Positions 19,199 through 28,613 of a stretch of 64,000 nucleotides of DNA are shown here, one piece after another. Position numbers and translations under genes: made by a program. Position 1 is the first letter of the stretch. Every line of letters begins with the position of its first letter. This stretch comes from Bacillus sp. FJAT-49711 (lineage in GTDB: Bacteria > Bacillota > Bacilli > Bacillales > Bacillaceae_C), in NCBI RefSeq assembly GCF_018343715.1, contig NZ_JAGYPL010000004.1, forward strand, positions 248,001 to 312,000. The letters run 5' to 3'. Under the pieces are notes generated by a model that saw only the letters and a list, made by a program, of their open reading frames with translations, did not search any database and was not told the origin of the DNA.

Positions 19199-19287
19199 TG
19201 GACAGATCTTTATTCTTCCGCATCATTTTGTCCAGCAAAAGTGCTATGATAGACACATCACTGTTCTCTAGAAGCAATTTGTCCAAC
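19199..19287. repeat. Diverged copy of the TGGACA...TGTCCA hairpin repeat
   Basis: TGGACA at 19199 and TTTTGTCCAGCA at 19227-19238, then a second half-copy TTTGTCCAACA near 19279. These ends match the units of the tandem array at 40912-41262, which shows the repeat is dispersed in the genome. Confidence 0.6.
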
Positions 19288-19289
19288 AA

Positions 19290-19311
19290 AAAAACGCATT
19301 AGCTGCGTTTT
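19290..19311 (-). terminator. Terminator of the glycosylase gene
   Basis: AACGCA GCTA ATGCGTT hairpin with T runs on both sides, immediately after the mpg stop codon; usable on both strands. Confidence 0.8.
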
Positions 19312-19890
19312 TTATCGTGATACATATTGATTTCCTTTCACCCAGAAACGCCATGGATATTCGCGTGCTTCTCCCGTATTTTCGATACCGATGCGCTTTC
19401 CTTCCATGATTTCCCTAGGGGAAATGCCTTGTGCAATATACAAAGGAGGAGCAAGTAAAGTACGACCATAATCTTCCATCGTAATCCCCATTGCCTTTGT
19501 TAATTTTCCCGGTCCATTCGTTAAATTTTTCTCCTTGTCTACTGGTCTGCGTTTAAACATTAAATCTACTCCTTCATGCGGCTCCAATGCTCTAATTAAA
19601 ACCGCGTGCGGCTCATCAACCCCAGAGCACACTATATTTATTAAACAATGAGTGTGCATTGAATATGTATAAACGAGACCAGCCTTCCCGTACATAATTT
19701 CCGTACGCTTTGTTCTTCTATTATTAAAACTATGGGCTGCACGATCATGCGGTCCCATATACGCTTCTGTTTCGACAATAAAGCCGGATGTAATGCCTTC
19801 TTCTGTTTCCTTAATGAGGAGACATCCTAAAAGGGCTTTTGCTAGATCGATTGTTGGTTGTTGATAAAATTTCTCCGCTAATGGCTCCAT
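19312..19890 (-). CDS. mpg: DNA-3-methyladenine glycosylase (AAG/MPG family)
   Basis: Base-excision repair enzyme that removes alkylated purines. 192 residues. Seen: GFIVETEAYMGPHDRAAHS (with the active-site Glu), RTEIMYGKAGLVYTYSMH, CLINIVCSG, AVLIRALEP and NGPGKLTKAMGI, the standard order of the family (Bacillus subtilis YxlJ/AAG type). Ribosome site GGGAGCG. Its stop is followed by a hairpin. It sits 15 bases after the hydrolase gene and is probably co-transcribed with it. Confidence 0.94.
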   Translation of the reverse strand: MEPLAEKFYQQPTIDLAKALLGCLLIKETEEGITSGFIVETEAYMGPHDRAAHSFNNRRTKRTEIMYGKAGLVYTYSMHTHCLINIVCSGVDEPHAVLIRALEPHEGVDLMFKRRPVDKEKNLTNGPGKLTKAMGITMEDYGRTLLAPPLYIAQGISPREIMEGKRIGIENTGEAREYPWRFWVKGNQYVSR

Positions 19891-19905
19891 TTCTCTCGCT
19901 CCCTT

Positions 19906-20844
19906 CTACTGTGCATCAAGTGCCGCCTCGAAGAATTCGTTAACTTTTTTACTATATTCCTCGGGATTTTGCTTATATGATTCCACATGACCTTCGCCAT
20001 CAGTCAGCCAAATTGAAAAAAAATCTGGATGTTTACTCACCATCTTTTCACTTTCGGTGTAAGGAATCAACTCATCCCCCTTATTATGTATGAAAAGTAC
20101 CGGAAGTGTTGCCAACCTATCAAGCCCACTCATTGGACTAGCATCATTAATATCCAATTTTGTCATAAGAGGCAAGATTCCAAGGATGAGAGGGGTAAAA
20201 GGAAAATTCGGAAGATCTGACCATTTTGTCATATTTTTTTTAAGATATTCATGTAGATCACTAAACGGGCTATCTGCGACAACCGCTGCAACATCATCCG
20301 TTTCGGCAGCAGCCATTAGGGAAGTAGACGCTCCCATGGAAACACCAAGCAATCCTATTGGTTCTTTGTAATTTTTTTTCGTCCAATTAATCACGCCGAG
20401 TAAATCCAATTTTTCCTTTGCTCCAATCGTAGTCATTTCCCCATCAGAATTTCCAGAATGACGAAAATCAAAAGCAATTATTCTATACCCATCTTCAAGA
20501 AGCTCTTTTGCAAGAGGCAAAAATGGCATTCCTTCTTCTACTCGATTTTCTCCATATCCATGTGAAAAAATAATATTCATTTTGGGCTGTCCTTCCGGTT
20601 CTAGTACCCATCCCGAAAGTTTTGTCTTACCATCTTTACTTAATATTTCAATATCTTGATAATTAATACCATAATCACTTGGAAGTACATTAACCGCTTT
20701 TTGATCAGGCCTTAACATTTTCATCCCTTTATAGGTAGATATAGCAAAGCATACAATGATAGCTAATACGATGAAAGCGCTACTGATCATAACCCATTTC
20801 TTTATATTTATTTTTTTATGTTTTACCTCAACGACTCTCATCAT
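19906..20844 (-). CDS. Membrane-anchored alpha/beta hydrolase
   Basis: 312 residues. One N-terminal TM (about 17-40) with a basic cytosolic start, then an outward alpha/beta hydrolase domain: HGYGENR near 90, FDFRHSGNSDGEMT, nucleophile elbow GVSMG, ADSPFSD, acid in HNKGDELIP and the late GEGH histidine. The triad is complete. Resembles YqkD/BEM46-type serine hydrolases; substrate unknown. Start at the MMRVVEV pair after AAGAAGG. Confidence 0.85.
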   Translation of the reverse strand: MMRVVEVKHKKINIKKWVMISSAFIVLAIIVCFAISTYKGMKMLRPDQKAVNVLPSDYGINYQDIEILSKDGKTKLSGWVLEPEGQPKMNIIFSHGYGENRVEEGMPFLPLAKELLEDGYRIIAFDFRHSGNSDGEMTTIGAKEKLDLLGVINWTKKNYKEPIGLLGVSMGASTSLMAAAETDDVAAVVADSPFSDLHEYLKKNMTKWSDLPNFPFTPLILGILPLMTKLDINDASPMSGLDRLATLPVLFIHNKGDELIPYTESEKMVSKHPDFFSIWLTDGEGHVESYKQNPEEYSKKVNEFFEAALDAQ

Positions 20845-20925
20845 ATTACCTTCTTTCTCCAAAAAACAATTCTAGTTAAATAGTATTGTAGAGCATTTTC
20901 GCTTACAATTAAAATGAAAAATATC

Positions 20926-20954
20926 TTGACATAAGGCTATAAAATGTCTACTAT
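20926..20954 (+). promoter_or_regulatory. Sigma-A promoter of the threonine operon
   Basis: TTGACA, 17 bases, TACTAT, about 50 bases before the hom start codon. No riboswitch or T-box is seen in the short leader. Confidence 0.85.
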
Positions 20955-21004
20955 ATGGAGACAAATGTTTTTTTACAAAGGACATTGGAGAGGTGAAGAC
21001 AAAA

Positions 21005-22306
21005 ATGAAAAACTACGTTTCTATCGGTTTGCTAGGTTTGGGAACTGTTGGTTCCGGTGTTGTACAATTAATTAATAATCATCAAGAGGAGCTTGTCCAT
21101 CAAGTTGGCTGTGAAGTAAAGGTAAAAAGCATTCTTGTTCGCGATGTTGATAAAGAACGAGATATTCAAATTGGGCAAACACACCTCACCACTGACCCGA
21201 ATGATGTATTACAAGATCCAGAAATTGATATTGTGATTGAAGTAATTGGCGGAGTTGAAGAAGCCCGCGAACATATTATTCAAGCATTAGATGCTAAAAA
21301 ACATGTCGTAACGGCTAATAAAGATCTCATCGCATTATACGGACCTGAATTACAACAAAAAGCACTAGATAATAAATGTGATTTATTTTATGAAGCAAGC
21401 GTTGCCGGAGGCATTCCTATTTTAAGAGGTCTGTCAGACGGACTCGTTTCAGACCGAATTCAAAAATTAATGGGAATTGTGAACGGGACAACGAATTATA
21501 TTTTAACAAAAATGGATGAAGACGGACTCTCTTATGAAAGTGCACTAAAAGAAGCACAAGAGCTTGGTTTTGCTGAAGCTGATCCTACTTCTGACGTAGA
21601 AGGTCTAGATGCCGCTCGTAAAATGGCCATTTTAGCTAGGCTTGCCTTTTTCACAAATGTAGAACTTCCAGATGTTGAAGTTTCCGGCATTAGCAATGTT
21701 TCCGTACAAGATTTAAATTACGGTAATAAATTGGGCTATGTGATGAAATTAATCGGTCTTGCACATTTTGAAGATCAACAATTGGAGGTAAGTGTACAGC
21801 CAACATTCCTATCGAAAAGCCACCCGCTTGCATCCGTTAAAAATGAATACAACGCCATTTATGTAAATGGTGAAGCAGTCGGTGAAACAATGTTCTATGG
21901 TCCTGGTGCAGGAAGCCTTCCAACTGCAACAGCGGTCATGTCCGATGTAGTGGCCGTCATTAAAAATATGAGACTTGGAGTTAATGGAAAAAGCTATGTT
22001 AAGCCTCGATTTGAAAGAGTGTTGAAAACACCGGATCAAAGATTTGGCCAATATTACTTCCGCCTTCATTTGAAAGATCAGGTAGGAGCTTTCTCTAAAA
22101 TTACTAGCCTATTTAATGAATTGGACATTAGCTTTGAAAAAATATTGCAAACACCTTTAAGCAAAAATGAACTTGCAGAAATTATCATTGTCACACATAA
22201 TGTTTCCATGGAGCGCTTTGAAAAAGCACTCATGGAATTAAGAGATTTGAGTGTAGTAGAAGAAGTGATCAGCTACTACCGTGTAGAAGGAGATGCAAAA
22301 AAATGA
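21005..22306 (+). CDS. hom: Homoserine dehydrogenase
   Basis: Reduces aspartate semialdehyde to homoserine, branch point to threonine and methionine. 433 residues: Rossmann [13 protein letters not shown] at the N-terminus, catalytic region [11 protein letters not shown] and [12 protein letters not shown], the [20 protein letters not shown] signature, and a C-terminal ACT domain ([17 protein letters not shown]) for feedback. ATG chosen nine bases after AGAGGTG; a GTG 12 bases earlier lies inside that site. First gene of hom-thrC-thrB. Confidence 0.97.
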   Translation: MKNYVSIGLLGLGTVGSGVVQLINNHQEELVHQVGCEVKVKSILVRDVDKERDIQIGQTHLTTDPNDVLQDPEIDIVIEVIGGVEEAREHIIQALDAKKHVVTANKDLIALYGPELQQKALDNKCDLFYEASVAGGIPILRGLSDGLVSDRIQKLMGIVNGTTNYILTKMDEDGLSYESALKEAQELGFAEADPTSDVEGLDAARKMAILARLAFFTNVELPDVEVSGISNVSVQDLNYGNKLGYVMKLIGLAHFEDQQLEVSVQPTFLSKSHPLASVKNEYNAIYVNGEAVGETMFYGPGAGSLPTATAVMSDVVAVIKNMRLGVNGKSYVKPRFERVLKTPDQRFGQYYFRLHLKDQVGAFSKITSLFNELDISFEKILQTPLSKNELAEIIIVTHNVSMERFEKALMELRDLSVVEEVISYYRVEGDAKK

Positions 22307-23364
22307 ATTGGCCGGGATTAATTGCAAACTATAGAGATTTTTTACCAGTAACAGATGAAACACCGGCATTAACGCTACAAGAGGGAAATACCCCATTGGT
22401 ACATCTCTCAAACTTATCCAATCAGCTTGGGATTGAATTGTATGCGAAAATTGAAGGAGCCAACCCAACCGGATCATTTAAGGATCGTGGAATGGTCATG
22501 GCTGTTGCAAAAGCAGTTGAATCTGGAAGCAACTCGATTATTTGTGCTTCCACTGGAAATACATCCGCGGCTGCAGCTGCATATGCAGCAAAAGCCGGCA
22601 TTAGAGCAATTATCGTCATTCCAAATGGAAAAGTCGCACTTGGAAAGCTTGCTCAGGCGATGATGTATGGTGCAGAAATAGTCGAAATTGAAGGAAATTT
22701 TGACGAAGCTTTAAATATGGTTCGAAAAGTGAGTGAAACTTCCGCGGTGACACTCGTCAATTCTGTCAATCCTTATCGTCTAGAAGGTCAAAAAACAGCC
22801 GCATTCGAGGTTTGTGATCAATTAGGCGGCGCACCGGATATTCTTGCTATTCCAGTTGGAAATGCTGGTAATATAAGTGCTTATTGGAAAGGTTTTAAGG
22901 AATACAATGATGTGAAAAAAACTGGACTTCCTAAAATGTTTGGTTTTGAAGCCGAAGGTGCTGCAGCAATTGTACAAGGGCAGCCTATTGCTGAACCAGA
23001 AACAGTGGCAACTGCGATACGTATTGGAAATCCGGCAAGCTGGCATCTAGCGGTCGCAGCCCGTGATGAATCCGGTGGAATGATTGAATCAGTTACAGAT
23101 GCTGAAATTCTTGAAGCCTTTAAACTGCTTGCTAAGACAGAAGGAGTGTTTGCTGAACCTGCATCTTGCGCTTCTATCGCAGGAGTTTTACAACAAGTGA
23201 AGACTGGCAGCATTCCAAAAGGCAGCAAAGTAGTCGCAGTATTGACAGGAAACGGTTTAAAAGATCCACAAACTGCTATTTCAGAAATCAATATTGATAC
23301 TGTTGTTCTTCCTAATGATGAAAAAACTGTATTAGAATATATCGAAGGTGTTGTAACTGCATGA
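22303..23364 (+). CDS. thrC: Threonine synthase
   Basis: PLP enzyme making threonine from O-phosphohomoserine. 353 residues, short class. PLP lysine in [29 protein letters not shown] phosphate-site region, and [17 protein letters not shown] glycine loop. ATGA overlap with hom and with thrB shows tight coupling. Confidence 0.97.
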   Translation: MNWPGLIANYRDFLPVTDETPALTLQEGNTPLVHLSNLSNQLGIELYAKIEGANPTGSFKDRGMVMAVAKAVESGSNSIICASTGNTSAAAAAYAAKAGIRAIIVIPNGKVALGKLAQAMMYGAEIVEIEGNFDEALNMVRKVSETSAVTLVNSVNPYRLEGQKTAAFEVCDQLGGAPDILAIPVGNAGNISAYWKGFKEYNDVKKTGLPKMFGFEAEGAAAIVQGQPIAEPETVATAIRIGNPASWHLAVAARDESGGMIESVTDAEILEAFKLLAKTEGVFAEPASCASIAGVLQQVKTGSIPKGSKVVAVLTGNGLKDPQTAISEINIDTVVLPNDEKTVLEYIEGVVTA

Positions 23365-24275
23365 GTATGTTCAGCATCACCGTTCCGGCAAGTACGGCAA
23401 ACCTTGGACCCGGATTCGACTCTGCTGGATTGGCGTTAAATTTATACTTAACACTGCGTGTTGAAAAATCAGAGCAATGGGAATTTATACATCAATCTGT
23501 ACATCTTCCCCCTGCTCCTAAAGCTAGTGAACACTTAATTTATGAAACGGCCGAACGGACGGCGAGTAAATATCATTCCACATTACCATCTTGCAAAGTC
23601 ATTGTAGAAAGTGATATTCCGCTTGCTCGTGGACTTGGCAGTAGTGCTTCAGCTATTATAGCGGGCATTGAACTTGCCGACCAGTTATGTGAATTATCAC
23701 TTTCTATGGAAGAAAAGTTAAGGATTGCAACCGATATTGAAGGGCATCCCGATAATGTAGCTGCTTCCCTTTACGGCGGATTAGTCATTACGTCGCAACT
23801 GGCAAATAGCGAAATAGAAGTGTTTCAAAAAACGGAAGCAGATCTTGATTTTATCGTATATATTCCTGTCGTTGAATTAAAAACAGAAGATGCGAGGAAG
23901 GTTCTGCCGGATCAATTTGCACGCAATGAAGCTGCTAAAGCAAGTGCAGTTGGAAATGTTATGATTGCCGCACTAGTTTCTGGAAATTATCAGCTTGCTG
24001 GAAAGTTGATGGAAGAAGATTTATTCCATGAACCATACCGATCTTCCCTCATTCCTAACTATGATAATATTCGCCAAGAAGCAAAATTAGCTGGGGCATA
24101 TGGAACGGTTATCAGCGGGGCAGGGCCAACAATGATTTCCTTTGCACCAACAGGTAATGGGGAAGCCGTTGCTTCACAGCTTCAGAAATTGCTCCCATCA
24201 TATGAAGTAATCGTTTTGAAAATGGATCAAGCAGGAAGTCGAGTTAATCTTGATGTATTGAATCATCATTCATGA
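23361..24275 (+). CDS. thrB: Homoserine kinase
   Basis: GHMP kinase that phosphorylates homoserine. 304 residues. N-terminal [21 protein letters not shown]-binding [17 protein letters not shown] and C-terminal [17 protein letters not shown] are the three GHMP motifs. Last gene of the operon. Confidence 0.97.
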   Translation: MSMFSITVPASTANLGPGFDSAGLALNLYLTLRVEKSEQWEFIHQSVHLPPAPKASEHLIYETAERTASKYHSTLPSCKVIVESDIPLARGLGSSASAIIAGIELADQLCELSLSMEEKLRIATDIEGHPDNVAASLYGGLVITSQLANSEIEVFQKTEADLDFIVYIPVVELKTEDARKVLPDQFARNEAAKASAVGNVMIAALVSGNYQLAGKLMEEDLFHEPYRSSLIPNYDNIRQEAKLAGAYGTVISGAGPTMISFAPTGNGEAVASQLQKLLPSYEVIVLKMDQAGSRVNLDVLNHHS

Positions 24276-24282
24276 CAAAGAT

Positions 24283-24313
24283 AGCCTATGGCAAAAGTGC
24301 CTAGGCTTTTTTA
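24283..24313 (+). terminator. Terminator of the threonine operon
   Basis: AGCCTATGGCA AAAG TGCCTAGGCT followed by TTTTTT, seven bases after thrB; one bulged T in the stem. Confidence 0.88.
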
Positions 24314-24379
24314 ATGTTTACATTTTTGCATTCTCTTATTTTTTCAACGATAATAATACATAAAGGGGGCTGAACAATT

Positions 24380-25543
24380 ATGGATAATTTTACTTTTTGG
24401 AATCCAACAAAACTTATTTTTGGTAAAGGGCAAATTGAGCAATTAAAAACGGAAGTACGTAAGTATGGTAAAAAAGTTCTCCTCGTATATGGCGGCGGAA
24501 GTATTAAAAGAAATGGTTTATACAATAAAGTAATGGCTTTATTACAAGAAATTGATGCTGAAACCTTTGAACTGTCGGGAGTCGAGCCGAATCCGCGGAT
24601 CTCTAGCGTTAGAAAAGGCGTAGATATTTGTAAAAAGGAAGGCATCGATTTTATATTGGCCGTTGGCGGCGGAAGCGTCATTGACTGTACTAAGGCCATT
24701 GCAGCTGGTGCAAAATATGATGGAGATGCATGGGATGTTGTTGTTAAACGAGGCAGTGTGAATGACGCCCTTCCATTTGGAACCGTTTTAACTTTGGCTG
24801 CCACTGGATCAGAAATGAACTCTGGCTCTGTTATTACAAACTGGGAAACAAATGAAAAATATGGTTGGGGCAGTCCTCATACTTTTCCAAAATTCTCAAT
24901 CCTTGATCCAGTTAACACATATACAGTACCAAAGGATCAAACCGTTTACGGCATCGTTGATATTATGTCGCATGTTTTTGAACATTACTTTCATCAAGCG
25001 GAACATACAGAGTTACAGGATCGTCTCTGTGAATCCATTTTACTTACTGTAATGGAAACAGCTCCAAAACTTGTGAATGATTTGGAGAATTACGAACACC
25101 GAGAAACCATTCTTTACAGTGGAACGATGGCTTTAAACGGAATGGTCAATATGGGCTTCAGCGGCGACTGGGCAACTCATAATATTGAACACGCTGTTTC
25201 TGCCGTCTACGATATTCCACATGGCGGCGGACTGGCCATTCTTTTCCCGAATTGGATGAAACATAATTTACAAGTAAATCCTGCTCGTTTCAAAAAGCTT
25301 GCCGTTCGCGTGTTTGGTGTTAATTCTGAAGGAAAAACAGATGAAGAAATCGCTTTGGAAGGAATCAAAAAGCTCCGCGAGTTTTGGAGTAGCATAGGAG
25401 CACCTTCGCGCCTAGCTGATTACGACATTGATAATAGCAAGCTTGACATCATGGCAGATAAAGCAATGGTCCATGGTGAGTTTGGGAATTTTAAAAAGCT
25501 AAATAAGGAAGATGTAGTTGCTATTTATGAAGCATCATTATAG
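24380..25543 (+). CDS. Iron-containing alcohol dehydrogenase (YugJ/BDH type)
   Basis: 387 residues, the length of the Bacillus subtilis NAD(P)H-dependent butanol dehydrogenase homologues YugJ/YugK. Seen: [17 protein letters not shown], nucleotide site [18 protein letters not shown], and the metal ligands Asp and His in [29 protein letters not shown]. Reduces aldehydes or oxidises alcohols; also related to methylglyoxal/lactaldehyde reduction, so a link to the mgsA gene further on is possible but unproven. Ribosome site AAAGGGGG ten bases upstream. Stands alone, with its own terminator. Confidence 0.92.
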   Translation: MDNFTFWNPTKLIFGKGQIEQLKTEVRKYGKKVLLVYGGGSIKRNGLYNKVMALLQEIDAETFELSGVEPNPRISSVRKGVDICKKEGIDFILAVGGGSVIDCTKAIAAGAKYDGDAWDVVVKRGSVNDALPFGTVLTLAATGSEMNSGSVITNWETNEKYGWGSPHTFPKFSILDPVNTYTVPKDQTVYGIVDIMSHVFEHYFHQAEHTELQDRLCESILLTVMETAPKLVNDLENYEHRETILYSGTMALNGMVNMGFSGDWATHNIEHAVSAVYDIPHGGGLAILFPNWMKHNLQVNPARFKKLAVRVFGVNSEGKTDEEIALEGIKKLREFWSSIGAPSRLADYDIDNSKLDIMADKAMVHGEFGNFKKLNKEDVVAIYEASL

Positions 25544-25563
25544 TAAACAAATTAGATTAGATG

Positions 25564-25660
25564 ATGGAATTGCTTGCCGGCAAAACTGAAATATCGGATA
25601 GTCGATTCAGTAGAACAACTGTCAACCCGGAGAAGCTGCCAGTAAATTGAATAATTCCAT
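25564..25660. repeat. Intergenic segment bounded by an 8-bp inverted repeat
   Basis: ATGGAATT at 25564 and AATTCCAT ending at 25660 face each other; inside is the palindrome TTGCCGGCAA at 25574-25583. It lies between convergent genes, before their shared terminator. Nature unknown. Confidence 0.35.
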
Positions 25661-25672
25661 TTAGCATAAAAT

Positions 25673-25696
25673 AAAAACCTGGGATCCCAGGTTTTT
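25673..25696. terminator. Bidirectional terminator between convergent genes
   Basis: AAAAACCTGG GATC CCAGGTTTTT, a perfect hairpin with A/T flanks, serving the alcohol dehydrogenase (plus) and the lipoprotein gene (minus), whose stop codon it touches. Confidence 0.9.
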
Positions 25697-26468
25697 ATTT
25701 TACTTCCACTTCATATTCTTCATGTTCATGCAATCCTTCATCATTTTGGACGTGAATTTTAACAGAATATAATCCAGCTTCATTAAAAGCATGTGTTCCA
25801 GAGTATTCTCCAGCCTTTGTTTCACTGGCATCTACCCATTCATGTTTATCAGAGATTTCATCATTCCAAATCTCATAGCGAACACGAGCTTTTTCTAAAG
25901 GCTGATCGTGATCTTGTAAATGGACAATAAATTCCGTGTTTTTCCCTTTTTCTATGGACTCCGGTTTCATAAAGTGCATGCTAAAGTCTTCAGAATGATT
26001 GCCATGTTCATGATCTCCGTGCTCATGATCTCCTTCTTCGTGATCACTATGAGTATTTTCATCTTGCACACCCTCGCCAACTGTAACTGACTTTTTAGGC
26101 ATCGTATGCAATCCACGAGCTGTCACATGCACTTGTACGGTGAACATACCGTCGTGATCAAAAGCTTTTTTTGCTTCATACGTGCCGTCTTTATGATTAA
26201 CGGAATCAATCATTTCACCTTCTTCTTTTTTCCCTTCTTCCCACACTTCAAATACAACTTCATCTGCATCTGAGACTTTTTCATCCCCTTGTGTAACAGT
26301 GGCTTTAAATGGGACTTCCTCGTTTACATCTGCTGTCTCTTGAACCTCTAACGCCACGTCTAACATTTCAGGCATTTCATCCTCTTGATTACTATTTTTG
26401 CCACTATTACATGCGGCTAGCATAAAAACAAGCATACTTATAGAAATAATTCCAATTAACTTCTTCAA
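25695..26468 (-). CDS. Lipoprotein with two YtkA-like domains and a His-rich linker
   Basis: 257 residues. Signal peptide with lipobox LAAC near residue 20, so anchored outside the membrane. Two similar beta-sandwich repeats of YtkA/FixH type (about 35-125 and 165-257; both end with a V-x-V-H-V/KIHVQ strand) are joined by a linker rich in HEHGDHEHGNH. Such a linker can bind Cu, Zn or Ni. It follows the histidine kinase gene by about 70 bases and is probably in the same transcript. YtkA-like proteins are often linked to metal or redox stress; the exact role is unknown. Confidence 0.8.
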   Translation of the reverse strand: MKKLIGIISISMLVFMLAACNSGKNSNQEDEMPEMLDVALEVQETADVNEEVPFKATVTQGDEKVSDADEVVFEVWEEGKKEEGEMIDSVNHKDGTYEAKKAFDHDGMFTVQVHVTARGLHTMPKKSVTVGEGVQDENTHSDHEEGDHEHGDHEHGNHSEDFSMHFMKPESIEKGKNTEFIVHLQDHDQPLEKARVRYEIWNDEISDKHEWVDASETKAGEYSGTHAFNEAGLYSVKIHVQNDEGLHEHEEYEVEVK

Positions 26469-26492
26469 ATTTTTCTCCTCCAGTTAAATGAT

Positions 26493-26544
26493 AAAGTAAC
26501 TTTACAATAATTTTGTGTAATTCATGTGAAATAAAAGTTACTTT
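26493..26544. repeat. 11-bp inverted repeat between kinase and lipoprotein genes
   Basis: AAAGTAACTTT at 26493-26503 and AAAGTTACTTT at 26534-26544 are exact reverse complements. The second arm overlaps the kinase stop. May be a weak terminator or processing hairpin that lowers or separates lipoprotein expression. Confidence 0.4.
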
Positions 26545-27941
26545 TTATTGAAGTTGATAAGCGGCAGTCTAATAAAAACAATGGTCCCTTTGCCAACACT
26601 GCTTTTAATATTTAAAGTTCCTTGATGCAGCTTTATTAACTTTTCTACAATAGATAAACCTAGACCTGTTCCGCCTTCCTTTCTTGTCCTCGCCTTGTTC
26701 ACCCGATAAAATCGTTCAGTGATTTTCTTTAAATCTTCTTTAGGGATTCCACTTCCATTATCTTCAATTGCCAGCAATGCAAAATCGGAATCCTCTTTTA
26801 TTAGTGATATCTTAATCGTACTATTTTGAGCTGAATAGCGGATTGCATTATCCAATATATTTAAAAATGCTTGTTCAAGACGTTCTGCATCTGCCTCAAC
26901 AATTAATTCATAGTCCAACTGATACACTAAATCTATTCCTTTTTCAAGCATTCTAGGCTTACTTTTCTCAATCGCTTCCTCAATTGTTTGTGCAAGAGAT
27001 ATAGGGGCTTTTTTTAAAGAAAACTCTTTTGATTCTAGTTTAGCTAATTCCAATAAATCATCTACAAGTCTTTCCATCCGCTTAGATTCACGTACAATGA
27101 TTTGCTGATACTTATGAACATCTTTACCTGATACAATCCCCATTTGAATGGCTTCCATATACCCTTTTATGTGGCTTAATGGTGTTCTTAATTCATGAGA
27201 AACATTAGCTAAAAACTCTTTTCTCTGTTCATCCTCTATTTGAATCGATTCAGCCATTTTATTAAAAGTCTTGGCAAGCTGCCCGATTTCGTCGTCATGA
27301 TAATGATTGATTCTAGTAGAAAGGTTTCCATCCGCCAGCTCTTGTGCTGCGATCTTCATATCAACCATCGGTGTAAGGAGAGACTTTATCCACTTATTTC
27401 CCATTGTCAGGGCAATTAGTAAAAAGATAGCAGCCCCTACTAGCCAATAGATAGTGTATTGGAATGTCATCTCGTTTAGCTTTGCTAATGGGTAGTAAAT
27501 ATAAATAATTCCCTCTAATCTTTTTTCATCTAATAAAGGGATAACTGCAGAAATGACTTCCCGATCCAACCTATCTACTCGTCCTTTCTTAAAGACGATA
27601 TCCCCCTTTAACAGCTGCTCTCTTTCTTCCCCATTAATTAATGCTTCATAGTCCATTTCAAAAGGTAGACACATACTTAATTCCCGTGGGTTTTTAACCG
27701 CAAAGATTTCGAATTTCGATTTACTATTAAACCAATTAATTTCATCCATCATTTTTTCTGATATCGTCCCCGACTCATAAGATTCCGCGAGGCTTGTACC
27801 GGTATCCAGCATTTCCTCTTTCATATTTTGAACATACAATCGTTCATATAAAAAGAAAGAAAAAAAGTAAGTGGATATTATCGAAACAATAAATGCAATC
27901 AATAATGCTAATGATAATTTACGAGCTAAACCTAGCTTCAT
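26538..27941 (-). CDS. Sensor histidine kinase
   Basis: 467 residues. TM1 (about 10-32), an extracytoplasmic sensor region of about 130 residues, TM2 (about 160-180), HAMP (about 183-235), HisKA with SHELRTPLSHIKGY as phosphorylation site, HATPase_c with N box (NILDNAIRYS), EDNGSGIP and GTGLGLSIV. Its start overlaps the response regulator stop by four bases. Sensor region unlike any I can name; the stimulus may be a metal or oxidant, judged only from the neighbouring His-rich lipoprotein. Confidence 0.92.
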   Translation of the reverse strand: MKLGLARKLSLALLIAFIVSIISTYFFSFFLYERLYVQNMKEEMLDTGTSLAESYESGTISEKMMDEINWFNSKSKFEIFAVKNPRELSMCLPFEMDYEALINGEEREQLLKGDIVFKKGRVDRLDREVISAVIPLLDEKRLEGIIYIYYPLAKLNEMTFQYTIYWLVGAAIFLLIALTMGNKWIKSLLTPMVDMKIAAQELADGNLSTRINHYHDDEIGQLAKTFNKMAESIQIEDEQRKEFLANVSHELRTPLSHIKGYMEAIQMGIVSGKDVHKYQQIIVRESKRMERLVDDLLELAKLESKEFSLKKAPISLAQTIEEAIEKSKPRMLEKGIDLVYQLDYELIVEADAERLEQAFLNILDNAIRYSAQNSTIKISLIKEDSDFALLAIEDNGSGIPKEDLKKITERFYRVNKARTRKEGGTGLGLSIVEKLIKLHQGTLNIKSSVGKGTIVFIRLPLINFNKK

Positions 27942-28612
27942 TTCGGCAACTCCAATTTATATCCGCATCCCCATACGGTCTGTATCATACTCCCAGCTTC
28001 CTTGCCAATTTTCATGCGCAAAGTTTTAATATGAGTATCAACTGTCCTTAATCCACCTTGATAATCCATGCCCCACACTTGATCAAGAAGCGCTTCTCTC
28101 GTAAAAACTTTTCCAGGATAACCCATCATCAAACCGAGTAATTCAAATTCCTTATAAGTGACGTTAATGTCTTCATCATTAATCGTAAGTTTTCTCTGAT
28201 CCACATGTAATTTGATCGGCCCAAATCCTAACGTAGATTCTGAAGTTGCTCGTAAATCTCCTCTCCGCAATACTGCTTCTATTCTAGCGACAAGTTCCCC
28301 AGGTGAAAAAGGTTTTACAATATAATCATCTCCACCGAGCTGTAAACCTTTAACTTTATCCCATTCTTCTCCTTTTGCGGATAAAAAGATAATTGGAATA
28401 TTACTGTTTTTACGAATGGCTTTACAAATTTCAAAACCGTCCACATCAGGCAGCATAATATCAAGCAAGATAAGATCTATCTTTTCAGTTTCAAGCAACT
28501 GTTTGGTTCCTCTATAGCCAGCTGCTTCAAACGTTTTGAAACCTGAATTATGCAAATACATGGCAATGAGGCTGCGTAAATCTTCTTCATCATCCACTAT
28601 TAAAATATTCAT
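27938..28612 (-). CDS. OmpR-family response regulator
   Basis: 224 residues. Receiver domain with DDEED at 7-11, phospho-acceptor Asp in LLDIMLPDVDG (about 53) and Lys in IVKPFSPGE (about 102); C-terminal winged-helix DNA-binding domain with FELLGLMMGYPGKVFTREALLDQVWG and VDTHIKTLRMKIG. Partner of the kinase directly downstream. Confidence 0.94.
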   Translation of the reverse strand: MNILIVDDEEDLRSLIAMYLHNSGFKTFEAAGYRGTKQLLETEKIDLILLDIMLPDVDGFEICKAIRKNSNIPIIFLSAKGEEWDKVKGLQLGGDDYIVKPFSPGELVARIEAVLRRGDLRATSESTLGFGPIKLHVDQRKLTINDEDINVTYKEFELLGLMMGYPGKVFTREALLDQVWGMDYQGGLRTVDTHIKTLRMKIGKEAGSMIQTVWGCGYKLELPK

Positions 28613-28613
28613 C

